This document shows, piece after piece, positions 10,498 through 21,033 of a stretch of 64,000 nucleotides of DNA; position 1 is the stretch's first letter; every line of letters starts with the position of its first letter. The notes beneath the pieces were generated by a model. That model was not told where the DNA came from and searched no databases. It saw only the letters and a list, made by a program, of their open reading frames with translations. The DNA is from Chlorops oryzae (taxonomy: Eukaryota > Arthropoda > Insecta > Diptera > Chloropidae): contig CM035808.1 in the NCBI GenBank assembly GCA_020466095.1, positions 81,260,779 through 81,324,778 on the forward strand, in the 5' to 3' direction. The position numbers and the translations under genes are program-made.

Positions 10498-12721
10498 ATA
10501 GATCTTGCGCTAGCATCCCGCGCGTTCCCAGGTCAGCCGGATTTTCCCGCGATCGAATGTGGTGCGATGGAGTACTCCCAATATTGGTCAGAATTTGGGA
10601 AATTCTGTTCGCGACGTAAGTTTTCCATGCATTTGGAGGGCGCTTCAGCCAAGCCAACACGATCGAGGCATCAGTCCATAAAACTGTTTGATGTTCATGA
10701 ATATGTTGTTGAGCTTTGACCGCTTTGGTCAGCTTGGAAAGCAGAACTGCGGCACAGAGCTCGAGCCGCGGCAAGCTGACAGTCTGAAGGGGTGCCACTT
10801 TGGATTTCGCCGTAAGCAAGTGGGCGTAGACTTGATTGTGGCTCTCGATGCGAAGATAAAGGGCTGCACAATATGCTCGCTCTGAAGCATCGCAGAATCC
10901 GTGAAGTTGAACGGAGGCGGTGGGGTCGTAATGGACCCATCTCGGAATTAGGATTTGCTCGATAAATGGCCAATCAGTTACAAAGACATGCCAGCGCTCC
11001 AAAACTTCATTTGAAACTCGTTGATCCCAGTCAGTGCCTTCGAGCCACAGTTGTTGCATCAGAACCTTGGCTCGAATGATGATCGGAGTCAGCCATCCCG
11101 CTGGATCAAACAATTTCGCGATGTCGGATAGGATCTGGCGTTTGGTGGTGGACTTCGCGGCGGAATGAGTACTTAACTTGTAGGAGAAACAATCCGTGAC
11201 AGCATTCCATCGAATTCCTAACATTTTTGTATCACTGGCAGATCTGATCTTCAAAAACTCGGCGTCCAAAAGATGCGAGGGGGCGACGTCTTCCAATAAC
11301 GTTGGATGATTCGCAGTTATTGGGATGGTATTTAAAAAAAAAAAATCCACAGGCATACCGCAGCCATAGCACAAATTCAGATGAAATGGAGATGGACACA
11401 ATGTGATTTTTTTTTCATGTTGAGGTGTTGAATTATTATTGGGTATGAATCGTTTTTGTTGAGTTAATTCATTTTTAAATTTCTGATTTTCGGCCTTTAC
11501 AAGGAATCGATTTGGCTCAAGAGCTTCAATGCTTATATTTTGTGCTACTGACGGATCCGATTCTACAGGGGTTTCGTAATGGCACAGTTCGTTAACCTGC
11601 TTTGGCTTTGGCCTAGACTCACGTAAGACTTTTTCAGCCTTCTTACATTCTGATTTGAATTCAGACAGCGTAGCTGCCTGGCTGGAGAACATCATGGTTG
11701 CTAGTTGCCCTCGTAGGTTATTCTTGTTTATATTGACTAATTCTTTCTCAGGTATTCTATTTTGTAGTCGAAAACTGATATTATGTATATCTGAATAGAG
11801 TTCCTGAAAGAGTTCCCCCGATTGTTGCTTCCGCTCCACTAGTTCTCGAATTATTTGGAAATCGGTTTGCGATGATTGAAAGTGGTTAAGAAGTTCGCGC
11901 CTGACATTTACGTAACTGAAACTTACATTATGTTTATTGTCCTCTAAGAGCTGCCAATACCATTTGGAGGCACTGTCCTTCAATAAACAATGAAAATTAT
12001 TCAGCAGATTAGCATCTGAGACACCGTGGGTTTCAGCCATTCTTTCTACCCTGAACAAAAAACTCTCTACCGTCATGTCTTTGTTGGTTCCGTCGTACTT
12101 TATGTGCCACTTATTTATATCAAATCTATTCACTCTTTCGATCTCATTACGGCTTAATGTCTCATTTATTCGAGAATGCTCAAAATGTTCATTCGGAATC
12201 ATTTGCTGTATTGGAACAGGAGCTTGTATCGTAGGGGTTGATTGGGGACACCTACCAGGTTGGGAAACACTGCCTGCTACATTCCCTAATTGATTTTCAA
12301 ATCTGTCCACCCTTCTTTGTAGATTTTTATATTCTTGAATACAATCTTCCACTACTCGACTTTGCTCGTTCAACATACGTGCAATATCAATTAGTTGCAT
12401 TTGCATCGATGTTCCTGCATTGTTAGCAACATCATTTTCCTGATTTCCCTTATCTTGCAGTTGCATTTCTCTTAATCCTTGCTTAATCTGCTCACTTGAG
12501 TTATTCTGAGTTGAAATTTGGTGCTGGCCTGCCATATCACAGAGTAAGTCTAATTTTTTTGAAAAATTCAAAGATTTATCTGTTGGGCTTGCAATCTCAA
12601 TTTGCTTACTTGAAATTGCTGCATCTGTATTTTTGTTTAAATTTTGTTGCTCCTGGAATTGTTTATATTTGTTTCTTGTTATTCTCTGATCTACTGGATA
12701 TGATAGAATAAACTTTTCCAT
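10361..12721 (-). CDS. 786-codon fusion ORF: Ty3/gypsy-type Gag joined in frame to BEL RT/RNase H
   Basis: One uninterrupted frame from ATG 12721. Residues ~1-465 are Gag: Gln/Asn-rich N-terminus, core with SKWYWQLLED, then CPSPFHLNLCYGCGMP. The junction at 11320 follows (PVDFFFLNTIP), and residues ~468-786 are BEL pol: LLEDVAPSHLL, LGIRWNAVTDCFSY, KLFDPAGWLTP, RNase H with FCDASERAYCAALYLR and WTDASIVLAWL, ending ETKNDRLHYHHRD. It is the only copy without the CAA-to-TAA Gag stop. A 27-bp in-frame deletion (9 residues, DHDIEEEVG in the other units) lies near 12534. It has no protease and no RT palm, so no self-sufficient replication is expected. Gag lies in unit 3 and pol in unit 2. Expression is unknown. 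Confidence 0.8.
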   Translation of the reverse strand: MEKFILSYPVDQRITRNKYKQFQEQQNLNKNTDAAISSKQIEIASPTDKSLNFSKKLDLLCDMAGQHQISTQNNSSEQIKQGLREMQLQDKGNQENDVANNAGTSMQMQLIDIARMLNEQSRVVEDCIQEYKNLQRRVDRFENQLGNVAGSVSQPGRCPQSTPTIQAPVPIQQMIPNEHFEHSRINETLSRNEIERVNRFDINKWHIKYDGTNKDMTVESFLFRVERMAETHGVSDANLLNNFHCLLKDSASKWYWQLLEDNKHNVSFSYVNVRRELLNHFQSSQTDFQIIRELVERKQQSGELFQELYSDIHNISFRLQNRIPEKELVNINKNNLRGQLATMMFSSQAATLSEFKSECKKAEKVLRESRPKPKQVNELCHYETPVESDPSVAQNISIEALEPNRFLVKAENQKFKNELTQQKRFIPNNNSTPQHEKKITLCPSPFHLNLCYGCGMPVDFFFLNTIPITANHPTLLEDVAPSHLLDAEFLKIRSASDTKMLGIRWNAVTDCFSYKLSTHSAAKSTTKRQILSDIAKLFDPAGWLTPIIIRAKVLMQQLWLEGTDWDQRVSNEVLERWHVFVTDWPFIEQILIPRWVHYDPTASVQLHGFCDASERAYCAALYLRIESHNQVYAHLLTAKSKVAPLQTVSLPRLELCAAVLLSKLTKAVKAQQHIHEHQTVLWTDASIVLAWLKRPPNAWKTYVANRISQILTNIGSTPSHHIRSRENPADLGTRGMLAQDLYENMHWWHGPSWLVEPPAKWPQIEAPPASIIEETKNDRLHYHHRD

Positions 12722-12921
12722 TTACAAAAATTATAATATAAAATAATAATTTTCTTTATTTTAATTTTTATTTTTATTAATTTTTTTTTTTTTTTTACCA
12801 AAGAGATCTATAAATTGTTGTTACGTTGTAAGTGCATGTTATCTTGGTTCAACAAAGCTAGCTAGAAAAGTCCAGCTAATCAGTGAAATTTAAAAGTCAT
12901 TCAATTTGTTTGCAATATTAT

Positions 12922-13539
12922 TGTTAAGGATAGGGGCAACAAATGAGAAAGACGTACCTGTTACTCTGTTGATAACCCTGGGGGGTGCCGGGTACGCTGC
13001 TCGATTTGTCAGTTTGCGCGACGCGGTTGATTATTCTTTATTTTAGAACGGTATATTAAATTATCCTTTTTTTTTGTTTTTTTTTGTTTTTTTTTTTTTT
13101 TTTTGTTTTGTTTTAATTCAAATTTTGATTTTATATGTTTCTTTTTGTCGTAGTTCACCTTGATTCTTATATATTTTTTTTTTGTAATTCAATTTGCTTT
13201 TATATATTTTTTGTAATTAAATTTGCTTTTATATATTTTTTGTAATTCAATGCTTTGTATAGTTTTTTGTTTTTCACTTTGCTTTGTATAGTTTTTTGTT
13301 TTTCACTTTGATTATTGATCGGGCGGATGGAGTTGCGCGCACGAGTGTCGTCGTTGAGATTATTGTTTCGAATGTTCTACGTTTAAAGGCCAGAACTCGC
13401 TCGAGCTCGAACTTCGAAGTTGTACCAAGAAAAAAAGAGATTTGACTAATTCGCCGCGCTTTAAAGGGTCGGCTGCGTAGTTGCGGCGGCGAACACGAAC
13501 ATACTGCCCGCCTTGCGCTACGCAACCATAATTCCCTGC
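12922..13539 (-). repeat. BEL LTR, unit 3
   Basis: Starts TGTTAAGG at 12922, with the same organisation as units 1 and 2 and longer T runs at 13070-13110. It lies immediately upstream (minus strand) of the leader and gag that begin the 786-codon fusion ORF, so it could act as that ORF's promoter if still active. The inner edge is approximate. Confidence 0.65.
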
Positions 13540-14286
13540 TTACCTTTCCCTCTGCAGCAAGAACTCCTGAACCTCCCGCAGCGCCTCCCGCACCCTCTCG
13601 CGATCGATGGCCCTTACCGGATATCGGGAGGGACTTCCACTCGATGTTGAAAGCGTCGAGGGCGAACGGCGGAAGGGAGAAAGGGCGAAGCGGACTCGAG
13701 GTCTCTGCCGAGACAACGCCCCGCAAGCAGTTCCCCTGGTGAGATGGCGATGACGCTCGGGCCCCGGCCCTGCACGACCGGAGGATGGTGACGGGCGATG
13801 ACGGTCTGAGCTCGGTGCTTGCTGTCGGGGATGTGAGGCTGGCGGGCGTGGATGGTTACGCGAATGGCGGCGTCGCTGTCCCCCTCGTTGCGCTCCGGCG
13901 GGCGATCGGCGGCGGGGGCTCTCCGGGCTGCGCTCTCGAGAACGGCGGCGTGCAGAGTGGGAGCGACGTCGGGAGTGGCGCCGAGCAGATCGTGCCACAT
14001 ACGCATTGGGCTCTCGGACCTCCCTAGGCCGTCACGGACCGGAGTCATCAGGCGATACGGGCCGGGCCTGTTGGTGGATGAGAGTGTGATGGCGCTCCCC
14101 ACAGGCCTTGCAATTTTGTTGCACCTGACACTCTCTCCTCAGATGGCGCGATGACAGGCAGGATAAGCAGCATTTATTCTGCTGGACTGCGAGCAGACGC
14201 CTTGCCGTGGTCCAGCGCCGAAAGCGCCGACAGCGGGCGAGCCCCTGATTGCGGCCACATATCACGCACTGCCGTTGGTGCTCCAT
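13540..14286 (-). pseudogene. Post-pol zinc-knuckle/Arg-Ser-rich ORF, unit 3 (one nonsense codon)
   Basis: Collinear with 8028-8774 and intact except for one stop: a Trp codon (TGG) after DDSGP has become TGA at about 14032. The three Cys/His clusters lie before the stop, and the Arg/Ser-rich region and LLQRER end lie after it in the same frame. The single G-to-A change suggests recent loss. Confidence 0.65.
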
Positions 14287-14388
14287 GATGTATGTCTGAA
14301 ACGAATAAGAGATCTTCATGAGCGGACAAATCGTGATATACACAGAGAGGGGGAGGAGGGGGTGTTGCGATTGGATGACGAATATTAG

Positions 14389-15957
14389 TCATAAAGCTTC
14401 GGAAAGGTCTACAGGAAGCAGGCAGAGTTTCGTGATAGGTCTTGTGACGACGCCGAACTGTGTCTTGACCTCGACGATGCGTACGAGGCCATCATCTCCA
14501 GTATGCACTTGAATGACTCTCACTTTTCTCCATTCAAACGGGGGCAATTGAGCGTCCATGACGACGACAAAATCGTCGACCTTCATATTTGGTTGTGGTA
14601 CCTTCCATTTATCCCTTTTGTGGAGACTCAAGAGATATTCTGACTTCCAACGTTGGGCGAAGCGATGATGAAGAATTTTCACCTTTTCCCATCTCGTAGT
14701 GAGCGGCAAGTCTGCTTGAGGTTCTTCGGGCCAGGCGGTGAGAGGGGCTCCTCGAAGGAAGTGACCGGGCGACAATGCTAGCAGATCTGAAGGATCATCG
14801 GACATCGGAGTGAGGGGACGCGAATTTAACACCCCCTCTATGCGGGCCAGCAGGGTGGCGAATTCCTCAAATGAGAACTTATGTGGTCCGGCAACTTTCA
14901 CAAAATGAAGCTTGAAGCTCTTGACCGCCGCCTCCCATAGTCCACCCATGTGGGGCGCGTGGGGCGGGATCATATGCCATATGCGAATATTTCTGTTGAA
15001 GGTCGTCAGCAGCGTTCGAAAGAAAACTTGCGAATTCAATATCCAGAGCGTTTTTAGCACCAATGAAATTTCGACCGTTGTCGGAAAAAACCTGTTTTGG
15101 CAGGCCTCGCCGTCCGACGAATCGATCGAACGCGGCTCGGAAATACATCGTGGATAATTCTGAACATAATTCGAGGTGCACCGCCTTGGTGGCGAAACAC
15201 ACGAAAACGCTGACATAACCCTTTAGATATGGTGCGATCCGAAGAGTAGAGGTCTTGATGTCGAATGGTCCGGCGAAATCGACACCGGTATGCGTAAATG
15301 GTAGCGACAACGTCGATCTCTCAGCTGGTAGTGCGGCCATCATCTGGGTTTTTAATCGTTGCTTATGGATCGTGCATATATGACACCGGGTGATACAGCT
15401 CTTGATTTTCCATTTCAAACGTGCGATGTAGCAGTTTTGTCGAACCATGCGAAACATGAGTTGCGCACCGCCATGCAGGAGTGTTTTGTGGACGAAATCC
15501 AGATAAAGGCGGCAGAACGTTGACGCAGCCGGTATTTTGATCGGATATCTCTCATCAGGCGTAAGATCTGCATGTATCAATCGGCCATTGACGCGCAGAA
15601 GTCCATCGTCATCGAGCATGGGGTTCAAGGTTAACAGTTCGCTCTTTTTCCCGAGCGGCTTTCCTTCGCTCAGGTCCTGATATTCGAGTGGATAGTGAAA
15701 TGTTTGCGAAAACAAAATTAGACGATTTCTCGCAACCGTCAGCTCGTCTTGTAAAAGTAGGAGTGTGGTCAGCCTCGGCGCGAGCTCTCTTCGCGCTTGC
15801 TTGTAAAATCGCAGTACAAATCCGGGTACTCTCAAAGCTCGGTCGTAAGATGAGAATCTGGCTAGGAGATCCTCAGTCTCGGTGATAGTAGTGAAGGCGA
15901 TCGTTTTTCGTTTTCTTCGATAATGGAGGCTGGTGGCGCCTCAATTTGGGGCCATTT
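14389..15957 (-). pseudogene. BEL integrase and pol C-terminus, unit 3 (truncated at array edge)
   Basis: Same integrase as the other units, with both visible Asp residues kept (VDFAGPF, VFSDNGRNF) and the shared frame break around 14990-15050. Only a short piece of the RNase H/connection region survives before the array ends at 15958. One extra A at the 15910 run (GTTTTCTTCG against GTTTCTTCG) changes the local frame relative to units 1 and 2. Confidence 0.8.
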
Positions 15958-15958
15958 T

Positions 15959-16269
15959 GGATCATTCAATTTAACTGTGGATTACAAAATAAATCCAGAC
16001 TTGGTAGTGTTATTACCCCACAATTGATGTTTTTACCACAGCTGTCTTACATTTCCGCATTCTTCCCGATTCTTTCCTATCTAAACTTCTCCCGTTCTCA
16101 TTTGTTCCCTGAATCAGCATGCCTAATCTCCTATCCTATTTTTGTTTGCTAATTATTATCTCTTTAATCGACAATACTTTTTCTAAACTTTTGCATTTTG
16201 GTTTTATTTAGTCTATTTATTTCTTAATTAATTTTTTAATTTTTTTATTTTTCTTTTTTTTCTTTTCAT
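15959..16269. other. Unassigned sequence at the right edge of the array
   Basis: BEL similarity stops after GGGGCCATTTTGG and unrelated AT-rich sequence begins (ATCATTCAATTTAACTG). I recognise no coding region or repeat. Whether this is the original flank or an insertion cannot be told here. Confidence 0.5.
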
Positions 16270-17480
16270 TCAAATTTGTCTCGCTTCTCTATCTTTTTTC
16301 TCTCGTGTAGAGTTTTGCTGACTGTTTTGCATTTTTTGGATGTGTCATTTAAAATCAAAATAAATTTTCCATGACTTGGGCTTTCCTGCTCTGTTTGATT
16401 CGTTTATTCAACTCGTTGCAATATGTCTGGTCCGCGAACATTTCATTATGAAAATCTTCATTTTTATCGCTTGGGTATTTATCCGGATCCATTACAAAAT
16501 TAGATAATGGAAGGACCAATGTCGATTTTATTTGAGGTGGAAATTTGCGTTATGAATGTTTTGTGATAATCTTTTTAAATTCTTTCGCTTTCAGGATGAT
16601 TGCTTAAAAAATTAACTACGATCTTTTGCTACAGGTTCAATCACAGTTCTTGAACGATTCTGCAATTGTTTGCCTACTTCATTGTAAGTTCACTTTATGC
16701 TGCTGAGATTCGATTTGTTCAGTCCTGCTTGAGTTATTCTGTTTAATTGCTCGTATTTTTAGCTTCTAATGTTTATATAATTTCTAGCACTTTGAGTGCT
16801 AATTTATTTGATGTTGCTGCAATTTTCGTATTTTGGACTTTTTATTAGTTAAACTGATTTGTATGGACTGATAATGTTAGAGTTTAGCCTGCATTTTGAT
16901 TGACACTTTCCATTCATAAATGTATCATAGATTACATCTAATTGCTTTACATTATTATTAATAAATTATTCTGCTTCTTTGGTCACGTGTTTTATATATT
17001 TTACATCATCTGACAACCTGTAATTCATGTATTCTGTATTATGTCCTTAAAAAGTTCTACGTATGTTGTTCTGACCTTTATCTCATTATGCATTATATTC
17101 AAATCGGTTCATATGTCATTTTGTTAGTATTGAAACATTACGATATGCGACTGTCGGTTGATCGTGCTGATGACTTCCAGGATTGACATTTCACTGTTAG
17201 CCTATTTTATATATCTATCAGCATCTACTGCTAATCTATTAACAGTGATTTCCATCCTATTGCTTACGAACCATTTATTTCTAATTGCATTCTTTCCTTT
17301 GAGATACTCTTTGTCTTGATTCTGCTCTTAGTATTGATTTAAATTTTGCTTCATTTCATTTCTTGTTCTGCATTCAGTTATGTATATTCTTTTATTCAAA
17401 TTGATAATATGTATTAATTAATTTGCTTATTTAAATTTTCAAGATTATATGTGTGGTTGTTATTTGTTTTAATCTCATGT
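16270..17480 (-). pseudogene. Deletion-riddled relic of the array gag region
   Basis: 16270-16490 follows bases 11-275 in order: TCTCGCTTCT, TTTTCTCTCGTGTAGAG, GACTTGGG, GCAATATG, AACATTTCAT, TTTTTATCGCTTGGG, but with many short stretches missing. Fragments resembling the far end of gag reappear near 17340-17400. The relic is about 30% shorter than its 1.7-kb counterpart and no frame survives. Similarity in the middle is too weak to be certain by eye. Confidence 0.5.
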
Positions 17481-17861
17481 TTATGTAATTATTCTAAGTC
17501 TGTAATTTTATATTTTTTTTATTTATTATTATTATTTTTTCAAATATTTAGTTGAATAGAAAGTACCATCTTATCTTGTAATGTCGAAGTTTGATTCCAA
17601 GTGTCTATGTCTAATTCGTTACATATGTTGTAGCATTACTTGTTCCGACTATTACTCTTGATAATTGAGTCTATTTTTTTGAATTTTGATCAGTGACATT
17701 AATTTTAAATTTATTTTTTTTTTGGTTTTTTTTTTTTTTTTTTTTTTGTTATTTTTTTTATTTTTTTGTTATTTTATTTTTTTTTTAAAATTAATTTTTT
17801 TTTTTTTTTTTTTTTTTTTAATTATTTTTTTATTTGTTTTTTTTTGTTTTATTTGTGATCT
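17481..17861. repeat. AT-rich and poly-T tract
   Basis: Low-complexity T-rich sequence with several runs of 8-28 T, in the position where the array units have the poly-T leader and LTR. I see no gene. Open frames here encode only Phe-rich low-complexity peptides. Confidence 0.7.
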
Positions 17862-18060
17862 CGAAATCAGGGCATAGTCCCATATGATCGTATGTGAGAT
17901 ACTCGGACAGAACGGAATTATAGGTGTCGCGCATAAGTGGCTGCTTTGCGAGCCTCCTCTCCAGGCTCCTATACTGCGTCAGCGCTCCAAATCGTGACGA
18001 GCCCAAGCAAAGAGCGGCTTTGGAGAATTCATCCAAATTTCATGGTTTTTCGCCGTAGCC
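17862..18060 (-). pseudogene. BEL reverse transcriptase fragment (N-terminal RT region)
   Basis: The minus strand reads FSKAALCLGSSRFGALTQY, then SLERRLAKQPLMRDTYNSVL and SEYLTYDHMGL, the conserved start of BEL/Pao RT (GxSRxxAxxxxxSLERRL ... YxxxxxEYLxxxHM). The same block in the BEL element at 21700-21830 lacks the EYLTYDHMGL part. The fragment lies in the array's orientation, so it may be the far piece of the same BEL element. Confidence 0.75.
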
Positions 18061-18149
18061 ACTTTGAAGCCGGGGCTTTAAAGAACGGCAAAATAACCAA
18101 ACTTAGTGAGTACCCTTTTCGCGTTCGACTGCGCTAACCGGCAGCGCTG

Positions 18150-18581
18150 CCTGGGAGGACTGCGCGCTGCCCTCTTCATTGTCGAAAAAATCTCTTCGCG
18201 TGAACAACTCGCCCACGCGCCGGCAAAAAACGTTAAAATTAAAAGAAAAAAATCCAAATTTAAAAAGTAAACAAAAAATCGGGAAAACTAAAGTATAACC
18301 TACGAAAAGAATTTAAGTGAAAAAAAGAGGTTGAGTTTTTTATTAATAAATAAATTAAAAAAAAAGAAAATTGAATTGAAATAACAAAACACCAAAAACA
18401 AAAACAAAAAAAAAAAAAAAAAAAAGCAGAAGTGGCAACAAATTCAACATTTCATTGCAAGGTATAATAAAATCAACCGCGTCGCGCAAACCGACAGATC
18501 AATCAACGTACCCGGCACCCCCCAGGGTCATCAACAGAGTATCAGGTACGTCTCCCTCATTTGTTGCCCCTCACCTTGACA
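18150..18581 (+). repeat. BEL 5' LTR (start uncertain)
   Basis: The 3' end is firm: GTACCCGGCACCCC and CATTTGTTGCCCC followed by CACCTTGACA, directly before the primer-binding site. It shares about 100 bp with the inverse of 1902-2020. The upstream part is rich in A runs (18380-18425). No clear TG start could be fixed. Confidence 0.6.
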
Positions 18582-18583
18582 TT

Positions 18584-18601
18584 TGGCGATCCTGCCAGGA
18601 G
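18584..18601 (+). promoter_or_regulatory. Primer-binding site matching the 3' end of a tRNA-Arg
   Basis: TGGCGATCCTGCCAGGAG lies two bases after the LTR terminus. From memory of insect tRNA-Arg(ACG), whose 3' end plus CCA is complementary to this, the match would be a full 18 nt. The position and the TGG start are seen directly; the tRNA identity is recalled and should be checked. Confidence 0.7.
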
Positions 18602-19678
18602 CCTGGAATAGGTTCTGGTGGACCATAATAGTTAGAAAGGGTCGAAAAAGTCCGGCACGTGCACGTCGCCTTTGACCTCTGTTTGCCCTAGTGCAAATTC
18701 AAGGGCACGACAAGATCAAAGCGCGTGTCACGCATTACAACGTAACGGCAGGACAAACTCTTTCCTCCTCGACATCAATCATCTGTCTCAGTCGCACACC
18801 CGTGTGTCGTTTGGTGGTGGTTTTTGTGCACAGCCGATAGTGCAAAACGACAAACCCATAGTAGCATTTGGTTTTATCGTTCCCCTTTGAGGACGAGTTG
18901 CAGTTTTTTCTCTTTTCTTTTGTTGCTTTTGGTTTCTGGACACGCAGCAAAACCGTGTCTCGACTTTGGTTTTTTCATCGAAATTTCATACGAATTCAAG
19001 GCCAGCAGACAGCGAGCCATAAACGTATAGGGCATACGGGCATTGTGTTGCGTAGGTCAGTTCTAACGCTGTGCGTTGCATCGAACTTCGAACATTGAAG
19101 TTGATCGCGTATTGCCTGTTCCAGCGAACGTGGGTGAACTCAATTAGAACACACGGCCTCATACATACGATCCGTCGCTCTGCCTGCACGCTGTTTTTGA
19201 TTTACGTGCATCACATCGACTTTGCGAATTGGTTAAAAAACTTGAATTTCTAACAAATCAATTGAATTTGACCTATATTTTCTTACAGGAATTTCTTAAA
19301 TAATTTGGATTTTTTTAACATTGGATTCGGAGTACCAGGAGTCTTGTGGAGGTGTTGCGAAGCGCAGGAATCATTGAGGATTCGCTGCCACGGTTGCATA
19401 TATATTCTCCAGTTTGTTTATTTCTTTATCACGGCTGACTTGAAGGTGCTCAGACGACATCGATCATCACCGTGCCCTACGACCGGTCTCTTCCGCACCC
19501 GACAAAGCCTAGTACATCCAGATTGGCATCGATAATTTTGCGTTTGGTAAAATTAAATTTAAGCGTGGGCGAGTATATTGGTTAATTTTACTGAAATATT
19601 ATTAAATATTTTGTCGTTTTTTCATTCCGGAATCGCGTTGCTTGAGCTCTGTGTTAACGTTTCATGTTCGCTTTAAAA
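18602..19678 (+). other. BEL leader (untranslated)
   Basis: About 1.1 kb of mixed-composition sequence between the primer-binding site and the gag ATG. I see no conserved protein; short open frames on both strands look incidental. It presumably carried packaging signals in the live element. Confidence 0.5.
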
Positions 19679-21033
19679 ATGGCTCTCAATTTACTATTCA
19701 ATGATGCGGTGGAGCAGCTTAAGAGCTACTGCGATGTGATTATGCGCTCCAATCCGAGTCGCTCATCGAAGTTAAAATTGAGGAAACTGACTCTTGTTGG
19801 CAACGTGTTCAAGAGACTTACAGCCGCGCTCTCGCACATGACGAATAGACTGCTGAGGTTGCCGCCAGTGCCCTAGTTACTTATAATGAATGTCGCGATC
19901 TCCATGTTACTGCTCGAGCGCAGCTGTAGGATGTGTTACGGATGCATTCCCACGCACATCAACCATTATCCAGCTCACGGGCGCCTCCACAATATGCTGA
20001 GATGCCGCCAAAGGATAATTTGATTCGAGTGCCCCCTTGTGACGTTGCGAGTTTTTCCGGAGGATACAACGAGTGGCCAGCATTTCGTGACATGTTTACG
20101 GCCGTGTATATCAACAATCCGAGACTGCCACCTGTACAAAAGCTGTATTATTTGCACAATAAAACGACAGGCGCCGCCGGAGCGATTGTCAAAGGATACC
20201 CCCTGTGGGGATCGAATTTTTCGCACGCCTGGGAGGCTCTCAAAGCGCGGTACGAGAACAAGCGCATTTTAATCGATCACCAATTGCAGACCTTGTTCGA
20301 TCTGCCCGCGATTGAAGATGAAACCAGCGAAGGAATTTGAAAAATTCAGACGACAGTCAACGATTTTATCACCATGATGAGAAGCCAAGGAGTTGTCGAT
20401 TTTTGGGATGCCATGCTCGTTCATTTTTGCTCCAGCCGCCTGCCAGCCTCTACGATCACACATTCGGAGCAGTTTCTTTCATCGCATCGAGAGCTGCCGA
20501 CTTGGAGGCAGATGAACGAATTTCTCAGCAACCGCTATGAGGTCGTCGAACGCCCTTCGAGCTTCACGAAGGTAAAAGCGCCGGTTCTATCAGCAAACCA
20601 GCCAACTTCATCGACCTACGCGTTCCACACACAAGAGAAAATACCAGGATTGTGTTCCCTGTGCAATGGAAATCACCCTCTACGCCAATGTTCTCAATTT
20701 TTGAAGATTCCAGTCGCGGAACGTTTTCAAATTATCACAGAACCAAAGCGTTGCTTCAATTGTCTCGCTACCAGTCACCAACGATCCAATTGCACCAGCC
20801 AACACAACTGTGCGAAGTGCCAACAACGACATCACACTTTGTTGCATGTTTCGAGCGCGGCTGCAACACCGGACACGAAAGGCTCTACCCCCTCTTTGAC
20901 ATCTCCTCCGAAGATGGGCCCGTTTCCGACGAGCCAACCGCCGCATTTTCGTGCGCAACCAGAGGCTTCGAGCTCCGTGAGCATCCCCTCCCCGTCACAG
21001 GCACCCGCACACGTCTCCATCAGCCAGACTTAG
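19679..21033 (+). pseudogene. gag: BEL Gag with DUF1759-type core and three zinc-binding clusters
   Basis: The ATG at 19679 gives MALNLLFNDAVEQLKSY. A frameshift near 19876 moves to the frame holding the DUF1759-type core (FSGGYNEWPAFRDMFTAV, LYYLHNKTTGAAGAIVKGYP, FSHAWEALKARYENKR). The Cys/His clusters CSLCNGNHPLRQC, CFNCLATSHQRSNC and CAKCQQRHHTLLH follow at 20655-20860. In-frame stops at about 19928 (TAG), 20338 (TGA) and 21031 (TAG) each fit a C-to-T change in a Gln or Arg codon. After the last stop the same frame runs straight into protease. Confidence 0.85.

Larger units (their letters stand above)
273..15958 (-). repeat. Tandem array of ~5.5-kb chimeric BEL/gag units (2 full + 1 truncated)
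   Basis: Three head-to-tail copies of one unit start at 273, 5803 and 11320, each at the sequence TTGGGATGGTATTTAAA followed by 10-12 A. Unit lengths are 5530 and 5517 bp; the third stops at 15958, where the shared sequence ends abruptly. In increasing coordinates each unit holds a Ty3/gypsy-like gag, a ~200-bp leader, a BEL LTR, a post-pol zinc-finger ORF, integrase and RNase H, all on the minus strand. Copies differ by scattered substitutions and small indels. I infer a BEL element inserted just upstream of a gag gene, followed by tandem duplication between the BEL pol and gag sequences. Confidence 0.9.

Noticed and set aside
17686..17877. 63-codon Phe-rich ORF
   Set aside because: Product of poly-T runs only.
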